Assembly: GCA_013398055.1 (NCBI GenBank) | Contig: VZRS01000474.1 | Location: 186,001-250,000, forward strand | Origin: Ifrita kowaldi | Lineage: Eukaryota > Chordata > Aves > Passeriformes > Cinclosomatidae | Direction: 5' to 3' | Length of the DNA stretch: 64,000 bases | In this document: in pieces, positions 51,901 through 62,646 of the stretch | How positions within the stretch are numbered: the first letter of the stretch is position 1 | Layout: each line of letters starts with the position of its first letter | Notes under the pieces: generated by a model | Database searches by the model: none | Seen by the model: the letters and a program-made list of their open reading frames with translations, nothing else | What the model was told of the DNA's origin: nothing | Program-made: the position numbers and the translations under genes

Positions 51901-52639
51901 ATTACCTGGCTAGAGATTAAAGGAAGAAGCTACCTTGTAAGAAAGAAACTTTGTCATTGATTAAAACATTTGAATTTCATTGAACAAAGTGGTTTTTAGT
52001 GACCTCTGTTTCCCAGATGATATGCCCCCTTTTTGTAAGCAACACTTTGGTGCAAATTCATCAGTGCATTCTAAGCAAGTACAAAGATTACGATGAGGAT
52101 TATGACATTATTTTAGGAGGTGATGCTGCCTGGCTGATGCATTTTCAGCACTCTTTCAAATCTCCCTCAGTTGTACTTGAAGTCCAGTTTGCGCTGCCAG
52201 TGAATGTATAACAATATAGCTCTTTTATAAAATCAAAATCTTTGTGCAGGGATAGAAATACTACTTAATTAAGCAGAAATAAAAGAATTCACATTGTGAC
52301 ATAGGTCTTGTAAATAATCTCCAGATCAGGCAGATGAACATGTGGTCATGTTTAAGAGCAGCTTTTTGTAATAGTGTAAAGAAGCACTGAGATGTTGGGT
52401 TCTGTGAATACATGTACTGCATTGAAATATCTAGTAGAAATAAAGGGGAAAAAAAAATCAACATTTACAATACCTGTTCAGTAAAATAATAGATTACAAA
52501 ATAATGGAGGGATAGTTTTTAACTCTACTGTTTTGGGGAATGATAAAAACATCATCTTGATGGCCTTTCAAGGGCTGATTAGGTCTAGGTCTCCAATAAT
52601 CCAAGGTTCTACTCCTTGGAAGAGGGCTGTTGCAACAAA
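48998..52639. other. Unique noncoding sequence
   Basis: The segment at about 49680-50050 and another at about 50680-51010 are even-textured and AT-rich with many homeodomain-type TAAT cores, and could be conserved noncoding elements. A GC-rich patch at 51540-51720 has overlapping open frames on both strands. No gene is recognised. Confidence 0.45.
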
Positions 52640-53400
52640 GGACCAGATCAGCCATTACTTTGTCTGGATGAACCTTTCTAAGGACAGAATCTCTCAACCT
52701 GTTTGACAACCTATTCCAGTGCTGCTAGGAGAAATATTTTTCCAGCTGTCCAACTTTAATCTCTGAAACTGCTTTGTGCGGTTGTTTTCCTTGTTATGCT
52801 GTCTGACACTACCGAGGAGTTTGATGGTGGCGTTCAAAGAACTTCCCTTCACCTAGCTGTAAACAGATGTTAAATACTACTGTGGTTTCTTTTTTACCAA
52901 AATTATCAGGCCTAGCTCTTCAACCTCTCTACACAGAATATTATGTGTTAGGCACCTTTGTTGGACTTTTTCCATTTTCTCTGCATCCCTCTTGAGCTGA
53001 GGGTTGCAGAGAAAATGGACTGCCTCAGAACTAGCTTCCCGTAGTCTGCTGCCATGCTCCTCCAGATGCAGTTCAGCATGCAATTTGTTTTGTTCACTGT
53101 GAGGGCTCCCTTTTGCAGCGTGGTGTCCACTGTGAAATCACAGCATATTCTTAAGGGCTGCTGCTTGGTGAGGTTTCAGTCAATCCATGGAGTTCTGCAT
53201 TCTGGTTGCAGAATTTTGTTTTTCCCTATTTGAGGTAATGACATTTCTGTTGGTTAACCCCCAAATTTATTGAAGTCTTCTGGACTGAGGCTCTGGCACT
53301 TACCCTGTCAGCCACTCCACCTAGCTCAGAGCTGCCTGAAAGTTTGCTGAGTCTGTTAACTTCCTATCTGAGTGGAGGTTAGTCTATAAAAGCCTACTGA
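52640..53400 (-). mobile_element. Old CR1 LINE fragment
   Basis: In the reverse-complement sense, blocks occur in CR1 order: an AACCTGTTTGACAACCTATT-type block, then TTCAACCTCTCTACACAGAA, then GTTGGACTTTTTCCATTTTC with a CTCCTCCAGATGCAGTTCAG segment and GCATGCAATTTGTTTTGTTC. These correspond to the C-terminal part of ORF2 and the sequence upstream of it. The frame is broken by stops and indels, and a small minus-strand frame (52877-53083) preserves a peptide like KMEKVQQRCLTHN. The upstream limit, about 53400, is uncertain. Confidence 0.7.
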
Positions 53401-54003
53401 TAAAGTCCATCCTGTTATTTTATTTTGACAGCCTCCTAAGATACTTAGCAATGCTTTCAGGAAAAAACCCTCCATTATATGTAAGATTATACTCCTACTC
53501 TTCTAAAGAGAGGGAACAACTCAATAGTAAAGCAGAAGTTGGTATTTTATTCTTATGCAGAGATGATGGAGATATATTTAGGTTGATGTAGGACATTTTG
53601 TAATACTTTTTTTTCTTCTGAGTACACCATTTTCTGTTCTCTTTATTTCACTGACTAACATGAACACTCTACTATCTACAGTTTTAGATAAAATTTATTG
53701 CACTTTTGAACAAGAAGTGTTTGGTTTGTGACAATGCAGTGTGATGTGTGTTAAAAAGGTATTTTCAGGTTAGACTCTTAAGTCTTTCCTATGGGGAGAA
53801 ATCATCATAACTGGTCTTCCAAAATCTTTATTAGACATCTTAAATAGTTTCCACATATTTGTGAAATTTTCTATTACTTCAGGTACTATTTGACAATTTT
53901 CGTGCAAATAAGGGACACTTGCTGAATTTCTGTTCCATGATAAAAATGTGCTCTAGTAGGATTTGGTACTGGGAAAAAGGAACACATCTTCAGATTTTTT
54001 TAT
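53401..54003. other. AT-rich unique sequence
   Basis: No gene or repeat is recognised. Confidence 0.45.
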
Positions 54004-54110
54004 TTCTGGTTTTTTTTGTTTTGTTTTGTTTTTTGTTTTGTTTTTTTGTTTTTGGTTTTTTTTTTTTNNNNNNNNNNNNNNNNNTTTTTTTTTGGTTTTT
54101 TTTTTTTTTA
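54004..54110. repeat. T / TTTTG low-complexity tract containing a 17-N gap
   Basis: Long T runs and GTTTT units flank Ns at 54068-54084. The true length of the tract is therefore unknown. The open frames drawn across it are artefacts of phenylalanine codons and Ns. Confidence 0.95.
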
Positions 54111-56249
54111 ATGCTAGCCCCAAGCCAGACTCTTTGTATTTGCAAATTTTAATTTAAGTTAGGGAAGAAAACTCTGGCAAAACATGAAAAGTTACTTTAA
54201 TCTAATGTATTTGTTGTTTTGGTGTGGTTTTTTTGTTGTTTAACTCTCATTATTTGAACCCATTAACTAAATGACCAAGTGACTCCAGCTCTCAGTTTAT
54301 GAGCTAGATGATGGATGCTGCAATTATTCTGAAATAAAGTGTTATTTTTTATAAGTTAAGAACTGGCGCTTTGTAAGTGAAAAAATAGTTGCTGAACATC
54401 AGGAGCATGTTAGTGGAACCAGAGGGAAGAGGAATCTACAGAAATTCAGAGGAGGACTTTTGAGGCTTTTTGAAATACCTTATGGAATGGAGCTCATTGA
54501 AAGTTCCATGTTCACTCCCCCTGGTGATCACTGGGTCCATCTGGACATTTAAGGCAGCTTTTGGTCTTGTGGGCAAAACATGATTTGACTCAGTATCTCA
54601 GTCCAGTAAACTTAGCTGAAGAAAAGCTTCTATGCAGGGCTGGATTTTATAGTGTGAGTCTACTTTAATTTCATTTAAAGATCATGGTCTCCCCTTAACC
54701 TCATCAGAAGAATGAAAAATCTGGTTCACTTCCCCCTTAAATTTCTCTAGATTTCTTCATGTGTTAACATTCAAATTAGCATGAATACAGACTAAGCAAG
54801 GAAAGCAGTTTTAAAAGACGCTACAAGAAATACAGCGTACTGCGTAAGCACTTGTTTGCTGCCAATAGATCAAGACACCGTAATGGCGACTACGTATAAG
54901 GCTCTAGAATAATGTTAAAGAATGTGAAGAAAATTACAACCCAGGTTCCCTCACGGAAGTATAAATTCAGGACTAGTCCTACAGGACCATGCTAAAAATT
55001 GAACTATAGTTTATACCTACATAATTTGAATACTCAGTGTGGGTTGCCATCCAGTACTTTATTAATTTTGTTTGTGTGGTTTTTTTAAAAGAAAAGCCCA
55101 ATGTGACAATTTTGTTATGGTGGACGACTGCAAGTTGAATGAGATGGCAGGAATTATCCTTCAGAGAATCTGGTTTCATTGTACATGGCAAACTTGTGAA
55201 ACCCAAAGGACATGCTGTGCCTTGCCTGGCTCTTGAAATCAACAGAATTGTGTTAGTTTATTGTAGATTGTTGTGGGGTTTTTTTAAAGATGTAACCTCC
55301 CACCTTGCTTTTGAGAAGGAAGTAGAATGGAGCATTATTTGTTCAAGAAAGCAGCATTCAGTTTAAACAATTTCTTGCAGTGATACCTTTGCCTACAGCT
55401 CCTTAGAGCTACGCAAATCCATTGAGGAAAACAATAATAAGTGACAAGATGATAGCAGGTTCTTGACAGCAAAACTTCAATTGAAGAGAAGGGGAGCAAG
55501 CAGGAGGAGCAGTAATAACAGGAAGATTTTTGCTCTGTTAAGCTTTGCATGGGCAAGGGATAGATTCAGCCCTCCTTCACCTGAAAGTTTGTGGTCACAG
55601 CTGCTGTCTTGAGTGCTAGGGTGAAAACACAGGTGAATTCCCTTGGCATATGCAGGTAGCTGAAGGGTACTCCTGACCATGAAGAGAGCACATAGACTGC
55701 TGGCCGCTTGCCGGCAGGCCATGATGGGCTGTTTTCATACTCAGAGCCTTGTGACACTGCTGTCAGTGTCACAGCAGTTTCTTTTTATTTTAGGCTGCTG
55801 AAAGGGCTTACTCTGTGGATTTGCTAGTTAGATTGATATCCTGACATTGAAACCATAAATAGTTATGTCATGTTATTATTTGGTTTGGTAATTTCTGTTT
55901 TGCTTTATACACTTCTAATTCAACACAGGAATACTGCATTCAGCTAAAAGTTTGTTGATTCTCTGTGAGCCAAAAAATGCAAAACAAACAAGCTTCTTTT
56001 GAATATTGCTCTCCTGTGTTCCAAATACCAGTATTTGCCATCACTAACTACTTGTGGTAAGCCTCTGAAAATAGATGCATATAATGGAAGTCATGTTTTT
56101 TAAGTAAAAAGCAGATCTGTGATCTCCGTTTCAGACTCTCCACAAAATATCAGGGACTAGTTTAGCTAGTGAGGCAAAACCTTGGCCTTAAAAAGAGACC
56201 AACTTGATACCTCATTAGAGCGAACCATTTATTTTGGATATATCACACG
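54111..56249. other. Unique noncoding sequence
   Basis: The segment at about 54400-54960 and the purine-rich segment at about 55440-55560 hold nothing I recognise. A small hairpin at 55750-55773 is listed separately. Confidence 0.45.
55750..55773. other. Short perfect hairpin
   Basis: TGTGACACTG, a four-base loop CTGT, and CAGTGTCACA form a 10-bp perfect stem. There is no U-run after it, and in a vertebrate context a terminator role is not expected. The stem is too short for a microRNA precursor. Confidence 0.6.
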
Positions 56250-56746
56250 GAATCACAGAATATGCCGAGTTGGAAGGAACCCACAAGGATCATCGAGTTC
56301 AACTTCTGGCCCTGCACAGCACACCCCAAAATCACACCATGTGCCAAAGTGCATTGCCCATACGCTTCTTGAATTCTGTCAGGCTTGGTGCTGTGACCAC
56401 TTCCCTGGGGAGCCTGTTCCAGTGCCCAGCCACCCTCTGGGTGAAGAACATTTTCCTAATATCCAATTTAAACCTTCCCTCACACATCTTTAGGCCTATA
56501 TCTTTGGTCACCAGAGAGAAGAGATCAGTGTCTGCCCCTCCTCTTCCCGTCACAAGGAAGCTGTAGACTGTGATGAGGTCTCCCCTCAGTCTCCTCTTCT
56601 CCAGGCTGAACAGACCCAGTGACCTTGGCTGCTCCTCATATGCCTTCCTCTCTAGGCCCTTCATCATCTTTGTTGCCCTGCTTTGGGATGCTCTCTAATA
56701 GCTCAGTATCTTTCATCTCATTCCCCAGTCTGTCCATACATCCAGA

Positions 56747-57377
56747 ACTTCCCCATTCCAGGTGCAGAATCCACCGCTTTCCCTTGTTGAACTTCGTACG
56801 GTTGATTGCCCAGCCCTCTGGTTTGTCGATGTCTCTCTGCAGGGCCTCTCTGACTTCACAGGAGTCAACAGCTCCTCCCAGTTTTGTATTGTCTGTCGAC
56901 TTGCTCTGTGTGCCTTCCAGTTGTACATCCAAGTAATTTATGAAGATGTTGCAGAGCACAGGGCTGAGGATGGAGCTCTGTGGAACCCCACTGATGTCAC
57001 CCCATTCACCGTAACCCTTTGCACCCGACCCATGAGTCAGTTGCTCACCCATTGCATGATGTCTTTATCCAGCTGTGTGCTGGACATTTTGTCCAGAAGG
57101 ATCCTGTAAGAGACAGTGTCCAAAATTTTGCTGAAGTCCAAAAAGATTACATCTACTGGCTTTCCTTGATCGACTGGGTGGGTTGCCCTGTCGTAGAAGG
57201 AAATCAGGTTCAACAAGCAGGACTTTCCTCTCATGAAGCCATGCTGGCTGGGATCGATGACTGCATTGTCCTCCCGGAATAATCTCCATAACTTTACCAG
57301 GCACTGAAGTGAGACTGACAGACCTGTATTTTCCAGGATCCTCCTTCTTACCTTTCTTGAAAACTGGGACAACGTTT
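56747..57377. repeat. Direct repeat copy A (probable assembly duplication)
   Basis: This 631-bp block recurs at 57379-58009 with an offset of 632 bases. I saw no difference between the copies. A single N at 57378 separates them. The block lies wholly inside the CR1 above. Confidence 0.95.
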
Positions 57378-57378
57378 N
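57378..57378. other. Single-N assembly gap
   Basis: The N marks the end of one contig and the start of the next. The sequence after it restarts the block that begins at 56747. Confidence 0.9.
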
Positions 57379-58009
57379 ACTTCCCCATTCCAGGTGCAGA
57401 ATCCACCGCTTTCCCTTGTTGAACTTCGTACGGTTGATTGCCCAGCCCTCTGGTTTGTCGATGTCTCTCTGCAGGGCCTCTCTGACTTCACAGGAGTCAA
57501 CAGCTCCTCCCAGTTTTGTATTGTCTGTCGACTTGCTCTGTGTGCCTTCCAGTTGTACATCCAAGTAATTTATGAAGATGTTGCAGAGCACAGGGCTGAG
57601 GATGGAGCTCTGTGGAACCCCACTGATGTCACCCCATTCACCGTAACCCTTTGCACCCGACCCATGAGTCAGTTGCTCACCCATTGCATGATGTCTTTAT
57701 CCAGCTGTGTGCTGGACATTTTGTCCAGAAGGATCCTGTAAGAGACAGTGTCCAAAATTTTGCTGAAGTCCAAAAAGATTACATCTACTGGCTTTCCTTG
57801 ATCGACTGGGTGGGTTGCCCTGTCGTAGAAGGAAATCAGGTTCAACAAGCAGGACTTTCCTCTCATGAAGCCATGCTGGCTGGGATCGATGACTGCATTG
57901 TCCTCCCGGAATAATCTCCATAACTTTACCAGGCACTGAAGTGAGACTGACAGACCTGTATTTTCCAGGATCCTCCTTCTTACCTTTCTTGAAAACTGGG
58001 ACAACGTTT
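57379..58009. repeat. Direct repeat copy B (probable assembly duplication)
   Basis: Identical to 56747-57377 as far as I can read. After 58009 the CR1 continues normally into its upstream part, as expected if copy B is the true continuation and copy A the overlapping contig end, or the reverse. Confidence 0.95.
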
Positions 58010-58232
58010 GTCAGCTTCCAGTCAGCTGGACCTCTCCAGATTCCTAAGACCACTCAAAAATCATCAAGAAAGGTTTTGCAATGGTATCAACTAGCTTTTT
58101 GAGAATTCTTGGATGAATCCCATCAGTCTGCATAGATTTGTAGGGATCCAGCTGAAGCAGCAGCAAATTTGTCTGCTGGCGAACTTGGTCAATGGCAATA
58201 GCCCTAGAGCCATCTTGACCTAATGGAAACAA

Positions 58233-58472
58233 GTCCTCCTGAAATTAAACAATAAAACTTGTTGTCCTTCTTCTACCAGAATAACTTTGACCTCGTTAAT
58301 GTTTTTACTTTGGCAATCCAAGCATGGTGGGTCTGTAACCCAGCTTAGAGGTGTTAGCTGCTGGGCCTCAAAGGGAAATCCCTGATCCTCTGAGCCTTCT
58401 AGATTTGCTAGAAAGGCTCCTTCTGGGTAAATGTGTGTGTCACAGGGATTACAGAGGAAGTGCTGCTGAGCT
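58233..58472. other. Sequence upstream of the CR1
   Basis: The minus-strand frame 58220-58591 continues beyond the recognisable CR1 without a family motif. It may be highly decayed CR1 or unrelated flanking sequence. Confidence 0.4.
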
Positions 58473-58757
58473 TCACTGCAGATTCTGCCAGCATTCCTGC
58501 AGCAGGAGACTGCAGTGATCTTTGTCACAGCTGCACGGATTCTTGTCACAGCCACAATAGCAATCCTTGTCACATCCAGCGCTTTTGTCACAGAGCTGTG
58601 AAATAACCGTGGCAGCTGCAGCCTTGGCCAGCTCCATCAAGGCCAAGCCTACATGTGGACAGGGAGCAAAAGCTCTGCCTCCTGCTGGTAACCCAGATGT
58701 AGTGTGAGGCCTGAAGTCATCACCTGCTACATCAGTGTGTTGGTGTGAACATAACAC
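58473..58757 (-). other. Cysteine-rich short-repeat open frame (unrecognised)
   Basis: The 94-codon minus-strand frame ends with repeated CDK units: CDKSAGCDKDCYCGCDKNPC, then SCDKDHC. At the DNA level the plus strand carries TTGTCACA at 58522, 58543, 58567 and 58585, with spacings of 21, 24 and 18 bp, all multiples of three, so the repeat preserves the frame. The N-terminal half has no repeat and no obvious signal peptide. A decayed minisatellite is the simplest reading. A small cysteine-rich protein or a fossil exon is possible, but I know no matching family. Confidence 0.3.
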
Positions 58758-60446
58758 CAGGTACTGAGACCCAGATCAAGTCCTTTGATGGGAGAGAGGG
58801 CAGCTCTGCCTCCATGAGCACTGTGAGTCTGACCTGTGAGGAAAGGTTTAATGACCTGGAGATTCAAAACTTGTCACTAGGAAACACGATAGCAGCATAA
58901 TGGATTTGAAACATGGAAACAATTTGCCCTGCTGCTTTATCCCTGATGTATATATACTACTTTTCAATCCAAAGCTTGCCCTAGTTTACCTGTGGCATTA
59001 CTAGAGCACCTTTGTGCTTCTTAATATTTCTATAACCTGTGTGCTTCATACTTCCCAACCTCCTTTTGGCTCTGGCTAGGTAAAGGGATATGAAGGGACA
59101 GCTATGAGGCTTCCTAATATTATACAGGTACACAGTTTTTTATTCTGAATTCAGCTCTTGGTTTATTTCAGTCTTGAGAAGCTGAAGAATGTGAAATGGG
59201 GTAAAACGCATTTATGAATGTGTATGCCCAATGCTACGTGCCCTTTACAATTTGAATCTTTTCTGCTCTCACAGGACTGATTATAAAGACTATTAAAAAG
59301 GCACTTGATGGTCTGTTAAAATCTTAGGGCTTTAGGTCATGACTTAAACTGTTAAAAGTATTACTAAGTAAAAAAGGCAGTTCATTTCTAATGTCATTGG
59401 TAGTGATTTCTTTACTGACTAAGGTGTACTGTAAACCAAGTTTTATTAACCTCAAAAGTAAATGTGTGCCTGCACTTGATAGTTTATAGGGGCTGTGCAG
59501 GTAAGTGTGTTTGCCTGGCAGTGTCCTGCTTTTACCTGTACTTCTCTCAGTATTGCAATGCAGTGCTGGAAACCAGAATATCAAGCAGCATCTCTAGAGT
59601 ATTAGCAGCTATTATGGGGCAGCCACATTAGCCACAGATTTCACTGCCTGGAAATGAATAATAAAAAGCAATCCTCTTGATAACAGTCACTCAAGTGGCT
59701 TCTTTATCTAACTGGAAAAGATATTTCTGCTTGATTCTGAGCAAGTATTTCTATATTTCTTTACCAAGAAAGATTCAAAGTACTTCTATTTCACCCTTGA
59801 AAGTGATTTTTTTTTTTTATTATATAGAATACTAGCAAGGGATATATGTTTATTACTGTAATTACTATGGGGAAATGAATCAATTTTTTACCTGTGTATG
59901 TTAAAATTTTATTTACTGGGGAATTCTTCTGATTCTTCTTCCAAAGGTTATTTTCAGGTTGAACATCCTCTTTTTTCCTTACGTGAGAGGCAGCCAGTAC
60001 TGCTGTGTAAGTGTATGTTCAAGCTGCTCTGAATTAATCCTGTGTTCCCTGGCAACATTTTCCATTTCTTTCCTTATCTTTTTGAGGTGTTATGAGGGTT
60101 TGATCTGAGGCACTGTTAGTAGAATAGACATAACGATTGTATCAGTTGATTAGAGGCACCTAATGTAGTTTCTGGACATCAGTTACTGCTCTGTAATGGG
60201 AACAGTTCAAGGGAATACTTCATGAGGTTTACAGTCGACTAAGAAGCTAGAAATCTGTCATTTTGCTTACGGCATGTAGGCAATTTTTCCGTGTCCTCAT
60301 TGCAGTGTGAAGGGTCCCTGGTGGAAGGTAGCTTGTCTACTGGGTTGGGTTTACCCATGTCTTTGGTGCACCTTACACAACTTCCAAGGTATAGTCACCC
60401 TTTGGGTACTCTGTGGGCAGTTACATTGCTCCAGGCTCAAACTGGG
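58758..60446. other. Unique noncoding sequence
   Basis: There is a consensus donor CAG|GTAAGTG at 59498-59507 but no pyrimidine tract upstream that would define an exon, and a T run at about 59807-59819. No gene or transposon is recognised. Confidence 0.45.
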
Positions 60447-61800
60447 AATGTCCCTGCTCAGATTACATTTGTCTTCCTTTGACGCAGCTGTGAGCTGGTG
60501 TCTGCTGCCGTGACTTAAGGGTAATAAAGTATGTGGGTGTGGTAACTGGATCAGTGTGTCAGTGTGGCAAGTTCAGTACATGGTGGTTTCAAATTTCGTC
60601 ACAGCTACACTGGGGCATTCCCCCACTTTTGTTTGCTTTTTTTTCCTTCTTTCTGTGGAGCTGTATTAATTACCAAGTTTTTAAATTATTCTTATTTTTA
60701 AATTTGATGATGCTACTTTATTTTGTTGCATCTATTTGACTCTCGTCAGAACCACTTACAAATAACAGCAACATAATTTAGTAGAGGATATCAGCTCAGC
60801 TGCTTTATGAAAGCTTTATTTAAAGGGCCGCTCTTTGCATGCAGTGAATATTTAATCACTGCCTTTATTTTCTGCTCTCATTTTCAATTCTGTTTTCAAT
60901 TTATAGGTTTTAATTATGTAAAAAAGACAAATATATGCTTTTCTTCTTTCAATTTAGTTTTCCTAAGAGAGTCTAATTTGAATTTGTCACTGAAAACTGC
61001 CTTTTACTATGTTGAAGTTGGTTTTAGAGTCCTTCCAGAGTCTCAGAATTTATATCATATTTAGCATTTCTGGGTCTAGAAAAGTACTGGGTTAAACCTT
61101 GATGCTGTTAAATTGATAGACCTTTTGCCATTAACATTCATACTGCTAGGATTTCCACATTTGTTTTTAAATAGGTTAGTAAGTTCATAATAATACTGGA
61201 TTTTTATTGCAAATGATGTCATGTTAGTACTTGTGATTACTTAAGGCAGACTTTTTAAGCCACAATTTATGGATTACTAGCAGATAAAATTATATGTTTT
61301 AACAACTTAGGAATTTCAAATTTTGTTGGACACAATGTAGGTTTAAAATGTATTTTTAATACCCGTCATCTCCTGCAAGTAGTTGGTCCAATGTATATGT
61401 AACATTAGTAGTAAAAGGATACTTCAGAGTTTTTCTGTTTTAAGAGCTGTCTTTTCTCTCTTTTGTTTCATTTAAGGATCAAAGTTTAGTTCCAATTATG
61501 ATTTTACTGAGAACTCTATAAATTGTTAAATCAATAATATACATGGGTTTGGGAGGGGGGTGGGTTTCAGAAGTTAGAAGATTAAAGTAAGTTCCTGTAG
61601 AAGGGGATAAGATGTCCATATTCAACTAACCTATCGTTCTGGAGTATGCTAGATTCTAACATCATCAGGTTCACAGTGGCTTTTAGCCCTGTCATGACCT
61701 AGTTAAATGTACAGGTAATAAATCAATAGCCTGAGATAGTAACATTTACTGTCTAATTCCTAGTACTTCAGCAGTGGAATTCCACAGTTATGTCAATTAT
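60447..61800. repeat. Direct repeat copy A (probable assembly duplication)
   Basis: This block recurs at 62647-64000 with an offset of exactly 2200 bases. The only difference I saw is G at 60712 against A at 62912. It is unique-looking AT-rich noncoding sequence, with no transposon character that would explain duplication by movement. Confidence 0.95.
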
Positions 61801-62645
61801 GTTTTGGAAATATCATTCATCTCTGTTTATTTGAACCTATTAATGTGCTGAGAGAAGGTTGGGTTTCCTTCCATTGTTGCAGAATGATTTGATGGTTGCA
61901 ACACCTTTGTCTTACCAGAAAAAAAAAAGGATGATTGTTCAAAGAGTCGTATGAAACCAGTGTCATTGTACAGCCTGTAACGCACTCCCTGGTTCCTGGG
62001 TTCTTGTTAACTGCTGGTGTGGTCTGATGGGAACAGTTTCGTTTCTATCACACAGCTGCTGCTAAGCCCTTGCTCTCAAGGAAGTTTTCTCCCAGACTTT
62101 TTTGTTATGCAGAAACCCAGGAGAGGGATTGCGGCATCCTTTCTAAGACTCTGAAGTAAACACAAGTGTGCAGCCTCGAGTGAATGAAGTCCCAAAGAAT
62201 TGGGATGGAACCTCTACTGTCCAATTAATTTAATATTACTTGTTCTAGCAAGGTTTAACATGGTGAATGCTCCAGTTCATGATTGGGCTGTGTGAAAAGT
62301 ACCATTCCCATCTGTTTGACTACGGCTTGAACTTTGGAAGAGGGACATTTGTCTTGTCTCATGTGGGCTTTGCTTTTTTTGTGGACCCTAGTGTGATTTT
62401 GCCTGGCCCTTTGAGTTAATTCATAGTACACTATGTGTAGGTGTGAAGCCATGACTTTATGCTACCTTCACATCCAAGGGACTAATAAAGCAGAGCACTG
62501 CTTACTATTTTTGTGGCATAATAGGAGAGCTTAGAATGAGCAGAAATCATAATTTAACTTGTATTAGGTTTCTACATGTATTTTTCATCACCTGAAAAAA
62601 ATTGTCTTCGCAAACTAACTTTTTAATGAGAAAGCTTCTAGTGTT
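61801..62645. other. Unique sequence ending at a gap
   Basis: AT-rich noncoding sequence. If the duplication is an unmerged contig overlap, this stretch should recur beyond the end of the window, up to about 64845 in window coordinates. Confidence 0.5.
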
Positions 62646-62646
62646 N
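62646..62646. other. Single-N assembly gap
   Basis: The sequence directly after the N restarts the block that begins at 60447, the same pattern as at 57378. Confidence 0.9.

Larger units (their letters stand above)
56250..58232 (-). mobile_element. CR1 LINE, 5'-truncated, dead reverse transcriptase
   Basis: Read on the minus strand, the element runs from a segment like KSMQTDGIHPRIL, through VVPVFKKGKKEDPGKYRSVS and HGFMRGKSCLLNLISFYD, to a GVPQSSILSPVL block, and ends with SLEKRRLRGDLITVYSFL, HWNRLPREVV and a short 3' tail (AATCACAGAATATGCCGAGT on plus). The order is that of CR1 ORF2, which encodes the reverse transcriptase used for target-primed retrotransposition. The catalytic FADD motif reads STDN here, so the enzyme is dead. 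Sequence between the LHLEWGS block and the LERKAYEEQ block is shorter than in full CR1 (internal deletion near 56690-56745). The assembled 1983 bp includes a 631-bp duplication that is probably artificial, so the real element is about 1.35 kb. No endonuclease domain is present. Confidence 0.95.

Noticed and set aside
55750..55773. 10-bp hairpin considered as a terminator or microRNA stem
   Set aside because: It has no U-run, terminators of this type are not used by vertebrate RNA polymerase II, and the stem is too short for a microRNA precursor.
57037..57684. 215-codon minus-strand frame resembling reverse transcriptase
   Set aside because: It runs through the N at 57378 and joins two copies of a duplicated contig end. 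It is an assembly artefact within a dead CR1.
59498..59507. Consensus donor CAG|GTAAGTG resembling a second recursive splice site
   Set aside because: The sequence before it has no pyrimidine tract or branch point, so the acceptor half is missing.
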